DNA from: Micropterix aruncella
Taxonomy: Eukaryota; Arthropoda; Insecta; Lepidoptera; Micropterigidae
Direction of reading: 5' to 3'
DNA: 64,000 nt
Assembly (NCBI GenBank): GCA_944548615.1
Contig: OX155955.1
Span: 8,064,728-8,128,727, forward strand
Shown here: in pieces, positions 11,791 through 20,655 of the stretch
How the letters are laid out: each line of letters opens with the position of its first letter
How positions within the stretch are numbered: the stretch's first letter is position 1
Notes under the pieces: generated by a model
The model's database searches: none
What the model was told of the DNA's origin: nothing
What the model saw: only the letters and a program-made list of their open reading frames with translations
Translations under genes and position numbers: made by a program

Positions 11791-12738
11791 ACTGATCTAA
11801 CCAATAAAAAAATCTCACTGTGTATATAAAAAGTCTGCCTGCGTATGTTTGCCCTTGCAAAACTCGAACAGGTCGATCGATTGACTTCAAATTTTGACGC
11901 AACGTAGCATTCGAAAACGCGGGTGTTTTTATGAATTTGACGCAACGTTGCATTCGAATACGCGCGACAAAAAAAATCGGCACCATGAAATCTTCGGTGC
12001 GCTTCGGCATCGGTGCGTTTCCATTCATTTCATATCAGACTAAGATTAGCCCTTCAATATAAATGATGCCGGTGAATCGCAGCTAATACCGTCCGTTGGG
12101 ATTGGAAATGACCGAGCCTGATTTCAGCGGTGTACCTCAGGCCGAAAACGGAAACAATTTCATCTATTACCTGCCGAAATCGATGGTCTTCTTTTATATT
12201 TTTGCCACATATGTAATCAGTGCAAAATAAAACTACTTGCGTAAAAGATTTCGTATTTTTATCTGATAATAACATTATTTTCATATCCTTTATTCCTTCG
12301 TACAATTAGAACCTTGGACAATACATCTTTAGGGTTTTAAAATAATTAAAAAAAATCTAGACCCTAAATAATTTCTTTTGAGTTTTATCGCACGGTTTAA
12401 ATGATTTTATTAAAGCGCGCCGTATATTTCAACCCATCTGTACTAGTCGGCCAATCGTGAACGCACCACTTTAAATGTGAAACGGCAAAAGCGCTTTATT
12501 ATTTATTTACTCGTTGCGATGCGGAGGAAAAGAAATTTTGCGTTTTCCTGATATATTATTAAAGAAAAAGAAAGAGGGCCTCACTGCAAGCATTATTATT
12601 CAATGGTCTTATATAAAGGATTCATACTATGAAGTAATAGGTAAACAAAATTAGGATCTTTAACATTGGGCTTCACGGAATTTAAGATATTTAGAGAGGG
12701 GGATCAGGGACCAGGGAGTCAAATTAGGCATACTGACA
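11791..12738. other. no gene recognised; direct repeats
   Basis: Two about 30-bp direct repeats (ttgacgcaacgt then gcattcgaa) occur at about 11893-11921 and 11937-11964. The minus-strand ORFs at 11747-12028 and 12054-12305 have no family features. The rest is AT-rich with a purine-rich run near 12565. Confidence 0.4.
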
Positions 12739-13281
12739 ACTAGGGTTGTCGACTACAACGGGCGAGCCCGTCACTTCAAGAAGTTTTAACGATTAGTCGT
12801 CCTATCTCCCTGGAGTGAGCGCAGAAGACTTGTACAGAACAGTCCACCATCAAGCTCCGCCACAAACCTGTAAGCGGTGAAACGGTGTATACCGAATCTA
12901 TCGCGGACCACGGCATCCTTTGCCCGGCTGTTCACCCAGGATCGGGTATCCGATGGTCGTTTCAAGAGCAGTCACCGTAAGGTCCTCAACCACCCCCGCT
13001 CTATAGGAAACAGTACTGCTTCCAGACTCCCTCGACTGTTAGTCAGAGTGCGCAATCGATTGGCTTATGCCGCACGGTACACAGACCGTCCAGGAGCGCC
13101 AGAAAGTTGATTCCTAGGGGAAACTAACCCTAAGGCCAGAGTCCTACCCAGGCTCGCACTTTATTCGTGGAGGCCGTCGGATGTTGACCCGTGAGTGTGA
13201 CCAACCCTGAACAGAATGGGTCTTCGTGGCCAACTAGGGGCCAGCAAGGGCCCCTTAGCTCCCAGCAAGGCCCCCTTAGCT
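12739..13281 (-). mobile_element. GC-rich unclassified mobile repeat, copy A (inverted)
   Basis: On the minus strand this matches copies at 15186-15829 and 17337-18170, including the conserved 3' block with the hairpin acgggcgagcccgt (12758-12771). Compared with copy B it lacks roughly 100-130 bp of the central part. Its 5' end (right side here) has a tandem near-duplicate of an agcaagggccccttagct unit at 13244-13281. No shared protein frame survives, so the family appears non-coding. No clear target duplication was seen for this copy. Confidence 0.75.
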
Positions 13282-13983
13282 GTATAATCAATCAGTCCTT
13301 TATAAAAAAACACTCATAATCAATGTTATAATAGATGGACAAATAAATTGTTATTATTTTGGCAGTCAATTCTATCAGCGCCACCTGCATTTTGCCGTTT
13401 CAGAAGGGTTGCTAAATCGTACTATGGAGTTGAGCAATCTGATACCATATATAATCAATGCTATGAACCATGGCAATTATTACACATATGAAAAGAGTTG
13501 CAATAAACCTTGCAGACGGCGCATCAGAGATAGCAAGTCGAGAAGAACAAGAATAAAAAACGTAAAGAACATAAATGTTTCCCGCGACAGAAGCCGATGC
13601 CAAGTGTCAAAAGCCATAATGGAAAAGTTTCGCTGTTGATACGGTACGCCGCGCGCGCCGCCCCCTTTCCGTTGATCCGGAAGGGTTGTTTACAAAGTGC
13701 GCCAAGTTGTAACGGACTTTGGCAAATTCACGACGGTCCGATTCCGGATGTCCCTCGCCGTGCACGTGTTTGCCGAGGTCCACGCCCAGAGGGATCACGC
13801 CGCTTCCCGCATCTGAATTATTCAGGGTGCTACGAGCAGTGGCTGTGAAATGACACTCGAGCACTGACAAGTCCTTTGATCTACGTTTATTGATGTTAGA
13901 TTAAAAAATATATTTTGAACTGCCATGAATTAGATATAATTAACAAGACTATTATATACAACAATACTTACTTTATATATAAC
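13282..13983. other. mostly non-coding; GC-rich patch with an unrecognised ORF
   Basis: Positions 13610-13870 are strikingly GC-rich. The minus strand is open for 87 codons (13870-13607) with no family motif I recognise; it could be an exon or a captured fragment. The flanks are AT-rich. Confidence 0.3.
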
Positions 13984-14678
13984 TAGCTGACCCGTGCCCA
14001 CTTCGTTGGGCGATAAAACTTTTTACTTGTGATGAAATTATGAGTGTGGTTTGGTTAGTACTGAGTGCTATGATTTATTTCCTGACTGCCAAAAGAAGGG
14101 TTATATTTTTACGGCATATGTATGTATTTGCTTGCCAATTTGACTATATCACCGTTATTTGTGAGTGTCTTCTTGTGAGTGTCTCATTTGTGAGTGTCTT
14201 ATCTCTTTAACCATTTATGCAGTAAAACTGAAATTATATGCAGTAAAAGAGAAAAGTCTTTTGTTTTAAACACTTGCGACGATAAATTTACATATTTTGA
14301 TAATAATTCATAATTTTTGATAATATGACCAATAAACATGACCTAACTATTTAAATTATTTTTTTTAATATAAAATACTACTTTTTGTTACTTAAATATA
14401 AAAGTTAGACATATGCTGTCGCTGACTTCTTTGTAGGCATTATCAAGCTCTACAACTTTTCTCTAGAACTTAATCATATATCTCTCATCGTTAAGGCGGC
14501 GTTCGTTAGAAACGTTTTCGTTCGACCGTTTTTTCCGACTTACATCGAAAATCTGACTACCACGAAAAAGTCTTTTCATTTTTCGGATTAATATATTTTC
14601 AAAATCGGTTCAGTAGATCCAGAGATTACTTCCTACAACGTCACAAACTTTGCCACTTCATAATATTAGTATAGATTA
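13984..14678 (+). repeat. degenerate interspersed repeat with ctagctgacccgtgcc start
   Basis: It starts ctagctgacccgtgccca and ends with caaaatcggttcagtag... and aatattagtatagat. Both ends are typical of a widespread insect interspersed repeat class. No coding frame remains. The family is not identified. Confidence 0.4.
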
Positions 14679-15992
14679 ACAAATACTTACTTTAAAAAAC
14701 ATTAAAACTTAAACTAATAAGCAACCTAAATAATGACTTACCAAAGCGAGTTAATTAAATTAATTTATAATATAAATAAGATGACAGGGAAAATTAAAAA
14801 CTCTGCTAGGCCAAAATACCACAAATATGAAAAAGCATTAGCATATGAAGAGTAAAAATTATATTAGGCTAAATTAGCATTAGCATAACTATGTAGAATT
14901 AAGTGCATACAAATAGGGTAAACCAAACTAGTTAATGTATGTTAGGTTAGGTTAAGGCGTAAGTACATCTATCTAGTGTAAATCATTTAATTAGTGTAAT
15001 CATTTATTATTGTACACGATTAAACAAAGTAAGTTCACATATTTAGTGTAAACCTAGATAGTTAATATATGTTAGGTTAGGTTAGGAAATAAGTACTTTA
15101 ATCTAGTGTAAATCCTGTATTTCGTGTAATTTTTAATTAGTTCATATATAGCTAGTTATTATAGGAAATATATGTACGTTAGTTTGGGAGCTAATAGGCC
15201 CTTACTGAGTTGGCCACAAAGACCCATTTTGATCAGGGTTGGTCACACTTACGGTTCAACAACCATCCGGCGGCCTCAACGCATGAAGCGCGAGTCGGGT
15301 AGGACTCTAGCCTTAGGGCTAGTTTCCCTTAGGAGTCAATCTTCTGGCGCTCCTGGACGGTCTGCGCACCGTGCGGCGTAAGCCAATCGATTGTGCATTC
15401 TGACAGTCGGGGGAGTCTGGAAGCAGTACTGTTTCCTATAGAGCAGGAGTGGTTCCTGACGTTACGGCGACTGCTCTTGAAACGACCATCGGCTACCCGA
15501 TTCCGGGTCGGGCAAAGGATGACGTGGTCCGCGATAGATTCGGTTTACAAAGGGAAAGGACCGCGCAAGCGACCTCGAACTCGTAACCAGTCGAGTGACC
15601 GGAGTAATCTGGTCGCGACTGGAAGTAAGGGCGTGAGTGTAAGCCCGCTGGGTAACATACCTGGTTATCTCAAGGATAAGGCGTTGGACTCTTACGGGCA
15701 TGTGGCGGAGCTTGACGGTGGACTGTTTTGTCCTAAGTCTTCTGCGTTCACTTCACGGGAGATAGAACGATCATTTCGTTAAAACTTCCGGAGGTGACGG
15801 GTTCGCCCGTTGTAGTTGACAACTCTAGTTGTACGTTAGTTTAGGTTAGGTTAGGAAGTCAGTACATAATAGATAATATAAGTCAAATATGGACACATTT
15901 TAGTTATATACCCACTGAAAAGGCACTAGCGTTAGTGGGGAACTGTGACATGTAATTTGTGTCTTTTTTATAAATAAAGACTGCTACAAAAA
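14679..15992 (+). mobile_element. 5'-truncated LINE 3' end, interrupted by a GC-rich repeat
   Basis: The first 100 bp match the end of the LINE ORF at 62700-62800 (caacctaaataatgacttac is shared). The sequence continues as its 3' UTR with TTAGG-containing units at 14941 and 15071, and finishes with the terminal block actgaaaaggcactagc... at 15922 and poly(A) at 15987, as at 63758-63840. The UTR is split by copy B of the GC-rich repeat at 15186-15829. It is a short 5'-truncated insertion, non-functional by itself. Confidence 0.8.
15186..15829 (+). mobile_element. GC-rich unclassified mobile repeat, copy B (with target duplication)
   Basis: The 644-bp insertion is bounded by a perfect 13-bp duplication, tgtacgttagttt, at 15173-15185 and 15830-15842. 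The related LINE 3' UTR at about 63605-63650 lacks the insertion, giving a paralogous empty site. It begins gggagctaataggccc and ends gttgacaactctagt without poly(A). The 3' block has a 5-bp stem closed by TTCG (15797-15810). A variable-length target duplication and structured tail suggest target-primed reverse transcription. ORFs of 69 and 129 aa are not conserved in the other copies. Confidence 0.82.
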
Positions 15993-17336
15993 AAAACTAA
16001 AATACGATGACTTTTTATGACTTTTTGAAGCATGATCAAGAGACTTTCCGCCTGTAATGTCTCCGAATATGGCTTACTCGTTCAGGATGCAAACATGCAT
16101 TCATATGTTCTCCTGGTCAAACACGTTAAATTTCCATTTCAAAGTTCTCCGTCTATGATTTACTTCCCGTTTGTCGAAGATGTTATGTGTGAGTGTTAAA
16201 AACGTATATATCTTTAATTAGAGGGAGACAAACACAAACAAAGTAGAAAAGATAAAATAAAAAATAATAAATAACATAACACAAAATTCGCCATAGTTTC
16301 CGTAGAATTATGAATTATATATTTATTTTATTTATTTATTTAGGTACATAGGATTAGGTATACAGTTCATTCATAGGTCATGTAATCTTATAATAATTAT
16401 ATAAATTATTTAATAATTAATATAGGGAGGTTTAACACATCTTACATGACCTTTACTGTCAATAGCACATCTAACTAGGCGATAATTTGGCCCGTCTCTA
16501 GATGTGCATATTTTTATGCAATTTTAAGAAATGAAGTGTTTTTTTTTAAATAAATTATTTGGACCCACCACCTGTATATACGCATAAATAAATAAATATA
16601 CCAATTTTATAAAAAATATAGCTATGAAATAAATATATACATTTATAGTTGTAATTTAATAAAATTTAATATGTAGCGAGTGAAACTGAAAAATGTGTAA
16701 AGTATATTAGTACCAGGCATCTTCATCATTCAAAGTACAAAGTACATCTTCATTATTCATTGTGTGTTACAATAATTCAATTAGGAATATTACACATTTT
16801 AAATTATAAACATTTCGTATTTATACGCGGAATTTTGATTATTCCTTGATATTTGATTTTTGTTTATTTTTTATATTATCGGTGAATTATTTTTATTTTT
16901 TATTTCTACTGCTAGTGCTATTTATCCGGTGTGTTTCGATTATTTCATGTTATGTATTTTTTCTTAAATGTTATTTCAGGCCATTCAATGAACATTACCC
17001 ATTATTATTTGATTTGATTTAGATATTATAGGTTAACCAGTGAAATAATGTCATTAATTAATAAACAATTACACAATTAGCGAATAAGGAAATTTGTCAA
17101 TCTGTCACAATAGTGGGTGAGAGACATAATGTTACGTATTATCACCATAAATATACCACCACAATTTCGGACAATAAATATATTTCTATTTATTTCTTTA
17201 TTTTTAACAAATTAGGCATTTAATAATATGCTTACTTATTTAACTGGCAACTCTAAAATTTTCTGTCGAATTATGCTGAAGCAATATATGAATCATCCCA
17301 AAAAATACTACGAACTTTTTTTAAACGGAACTTGGG
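15993..17336. other. no gene recognised; LINE-tail-like repeat
   Basis: At 16319-16510 a (TTTA)n run is followed by sequence whose arrangement (A/T-rich tandem tail, then non-coding DNA) resembles a minus-strand LINE 3' end. The rest is AT-rich. Positions 16670-16730 resemble 330-410. Confidence 0.4.
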
Positions 17337-18170
17337 AACGCTAGATGCCAGACCCTATGGAATGTTATTGTATGTATGTTGAAGGTAAGATGATCTGTTT
17401 TTATACCCCACTATCTGAACCCAGCCACCATTCGCTGTGGAATATGGTGGTGAACGGTTTCGTGCAGCTTGGGCCACAAGATCCATTTTGTTCTCGGATC
17501 GGCTCAACTCACGATTCATCTCCTATTCAGAAGTCTCCTCGAGTGGAAGGCTACCCTGGGTAAGATTCACGTGTCTTAGGCCTCAGAGCTGGTGGAGTGG
17601 TTTCTGCCGGTTGGATTGCATCCCGGCGCCACTGGACGGTTTGCGCACCGGTCGGCGAAGCCAATCGGCTGTGCATTCTGACTAATTGCTGAAGGGGTCT
17701 GGAGACTGTAGAAATATACTGCTTCCTAAGCAGCGGGGATGGATGATGACCTGTTATCATGCCACTTTGAAATGACCTTGGACCACTCGATCCCGTGTGG
17801 CACTACAAGCAAAGAACGCCCAGGTCCGCGATAAATTCAAACTGAATTACCGCTGTAATACAACAGGTAGAGGTTGCGTAAGCGACTTCCAACTCGTAAC
17901 CAGTCGGGAGGACGGAGGTATCCTGAAGGTTAATTCCAGGCGTAGATATGCTGCCAAAACTGGTATTTGGGGGGTGAGGCTGCCCGATGGTTACCTTTCC
18001 CGGTGCCTCGCCGTAAGGCGTCGGTCTCTAACGGGTTGCTCGTGAACTAGACAGTAGATTGTCTTGTCCCCAAGTCTTCTACGCTCATGCCACGGCTGAT
18101 AGAACGATCTATATCGTTATACCAGCCTGGGGTGACGGGTTCGCCCGTCGTAATCGACACCGCCCTATTG
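17337..18170 (+). mobile_element. GC-rich unclassified mobile repeat, copy C
   Basis: It is collinear with copy B from about 17462 (gggccacaagatccatttt) to the 3' hairpin acgggttcgcccgt at 18135-18148 and cgtaatcgac. About 120 bp of extra sequence at its 5' side may belong to a longer form. It is the most diverged of the three copies. The overlapping short ORFs (72, 82, 82 and 60 aa) are not shared with the other copies. Confidence 0.7.
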
Positions 18171-18245
18171 TGGATTATAGTTTAAATCTATGTGGCCAAA
18201 AAAAATGTATTATTGCCATTTGGCTACATACTTTAAAATAATATT

Positions 18246-18445
18246 TTCATATGTTTATTTTATTTATTTATTTAGGAGTTAAGTACTATAAAACATTGAT
18301 AAGCTTACAAAAATAACAGGAACCGAATGGCAAAACCTTAACCTTTTGCTTATTTGTTTCTGTCACCCAACTGGGACTAGCCCGTTCTAGGGTGGACAGG
18401 ACTCTAATATTACAATCAAGTTTGCTTGATTGCTTAATTGCTTAC
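18246..18445 (-). repeat. LINE-type 3' tail repeat, minus orientation
   Basis: A (TTTA)n run followed by sequence that matches, in reverse complement, 26935-27121 (shared ccgttctagggtggacagg). It is the 3' end of a 5'-truncated element on the minus strand. Confidence 0.65.
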
Positions 18446-18913
18446 AAATGTACACGTTTTAGTATAAAGTAAATAGCAGTAAATGTAACTTCAGACATTG
18501 CCTTATATTTTTTTTGCACATTTTTATAAATCAATAACTCATCTTAGCTATTACTTGGAGTCTCCACGTTTGCCGAGATGAGATATTTTCTTGATTAAAA
18601 GTATTTTACCCAGCGGTTTTAGACCTTCCCGTAAAGTGACAATCTCGCTTAAATATTACTCATAATTGTGATGAAATTGGAAAAGCGAATTACCAAGTTC
18701 TCATTCCATTTTAATGTCTGGCGCGATCTGGGTATTAGATTATTTTTAAATGAGGTTGACGCGGCAGTAATAAGCTATTTTATTATTAGTTGGGTGCAAA
18801 GAATGCTTTTCGGGTTATTTTGTTTTTAAACTAAAGTTTAAATTCATAAATGTTTCAAATGTGGCAAAACTCCAAAAAAAAAATAGGTGTGGCACTCGGG
18901 GACTGCCGCGGTA
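18446..18913. other. no gene recognised
   Basis: AT-rich DNA without recognisable coding, RNA or repeat content. Confidence 0.4.
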
Positions 18914-19493
18914 AAGCTATTGCATAGCATTTTTATCACCTTATGCAATTATAATTATTTATTTATTTTATTTTTTCTGATATCAGATAACTGCTCTCTA
19001 TCGGAAAACGTTGAAATTATTTGGACTCATTTGCGGCTGCGGAAGCAAATGATTCGGAATAATTTAAACGTCTTCCGATAGATCGCCGCGCACGAATTTT
19101 TATTCGATAAAGCAAAAAAAACGGATATTATTCTTTTTTTTGGCTATTCGAAAAAAATCGTAGATAAAAAGATAGACAATTAAATTATCTTTAAAATGGT
19201 GCAGGTTTCATAATAATACGCCAGATAGTATTTGCGTAGTAGTCGTTTTTGTGTTCGGTTAGACCTAATTTCACAAATTAATTACACTATGTAATATAAA
19301 CAAAATCTAAAATATTCAAAGCTAAGAATATTAGGAAAATGTTCATGTTTAACATATATTTTTTTTTAATCGTAAGCAGTACTCGTTTAGACGTAATTAT
19401 CAGTTTAAAATCATTATTTTTCGTTAAGAAATTTCTTCATTCGGTCGCCGCGCTGGCCTAGCTAGGCCCGCGATAAAAGCTATGCAATAGCTT
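18914..19493. mobile_element. palindromic MITE-like element
   Basis: Outer arms aagctattgcatagc (18914-18928) and gctatgcaatagctt (19479-19493) are perfect inverted repeats, extended by tttttatc / gataaaa. An internal 84-bp hairpin lies at 18998-19081, and a perfect 14-bp palindrome ggcctagctaggcc at about 19455-19468. No transposase frame. The transposon superfamily cannot be assigned and no target duplication was identified. Confidence 0.5.
18998..19081. repeat. 84-bp imperfect hairpin, pre-miRNA-like
   Basis: Arms of about 37 bases pair with only four mismatches and one or two wobbles around a loop of about 10 bases; the ends are ctatcggaa and ttccgatag. Size, small loop and bulge pattern resemble a pre-miRNA, but the hairpin lies inside a larger palindromic element, so a MITE origin is equally likely. 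Confidence 0.45.
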
Positions 19494-20221
19494 AAAAAAT
19501 CGAGTAATATGCTTCAGAACAATGCCGCTAACAGATACCTGCCAAGGATCTTGTATGGTTAGTAATTATATCAGTATTTTTATCCATTAATGAAACCAAA
19601 ATAATAATATTGTTTTATTCTGTAATAGCACAGCATGCTATAATAGACCACGCGACCAGCCTTAGAAATAGATAAAGTAATAGAGAGAGAAAGCTACATA
19701 TGGGCACATATGCTACATATTTTCAAATTGAAATTATGTATTATTACTAAATTAATTAACGTATAAAATAAATGAATGGAGACTTATCTGGTCTGTGTAG
19801 ACGCCTTTTTTTCTTCTCTTCTTTCAGTGTTGGTTAATAATCCCTGCTGTGGTATTAGAAGTCTGGCCAATCGGACTTCTTCCTGCCTCATACAGTGGTA
19901 ATACAACAAAGTGAAAGTTGAGAATCTATGCTGGACAGGAATAGGCGATTAGTGTATCTAAAAACTAATGATTATTGAAAAATGTTGGTTCTATATTTTG
20001 GTGTAAACCGTTGTCAAGATAGATGACATTTCTGAAATCGAACAATTCCTTGAAAATTTAAATTCTAGAAATCGAACAAAAAGAAATGATCAATAATATT
20101 TTACACGATCCAGTTGAAGTATATCATAACCGACCGTGAAAAATATTATTTTTAAATTAATGATTAAAAATCAAAAATAAAAGGCAGTTGATGAATATTA
20201 AACCTGATTGAATAAACCACA
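19494..20221. other. no gene recognised
   Basis: AT-rich DNA. Nothing identifiable apart from simple A/T-rich stretches. Confidence 0.4.
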
Positions 20222-20500
20222 TTAATTTTGTCTATTGAGACCGGAACCTTTGCAAGCGCCTAAAATATAAATAAAAGCCATTTTCCAAGAATTGACATCC
20301 CTTTCTTTTGCATTATCACCAAGGCACTTGATTATTTTAACTTTAAAACATTGATCAAATGTTAAATTATGTGCCCTGGCATGCAAAGATATTGGGAGCT
20401 GGCTTTGATTTCCTGCACTGGCCCTATGATTATTTAGTCTTATATTAAGTGGTGTGGTTGTTTCGCCGATATAAAATGCACAATTAGTGTAAATTGACAT
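20222..20500 (-). pseudogene. GIY-YIG endonuclease remnant of a Penelope-like element
   Basis: The 92-codon frame reads CAFYIGETTTPLNIRLNNHR, then SLHARAHNLTFDQCFKVKII. This matches the GIY-YIG pattern of Penelope-like element endonucleases: the YIG-type motif, the Arg of the second motif (PLNIRLNNHR) and a conserved His-Ala...His-Asn segment. Penelope-like elements carry this domain C-terminal to their reverse transcriptase. The RT is absent here and a stop lies just upstream, so this is a 5'-truncated remnant. It ends at TAG-type termination near 20222 with no neighbour belonging to the same element. Confidence 0.7.
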
Positions 20501-20655
20501 TTTGATTCATATTACGTTATTAAAAGTTGCAAAAGTAACATAATATTTTATGTGTCGTATCAACGTTAATTATATTAGCATGACCTTCTTTCGGGATATC
20601 TCAGTATAAACTAAATATTTCCTATATTTCTTAATTGAAAAGACGAACACAGTAT

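Noticed and set aside
15393..15782. 129-aa ORF in GC-rich copy B as a protein gene
   Set aside because: Copy A lacks over 100 bp of the same region and copy C has different frames, so the frame is not conserved.
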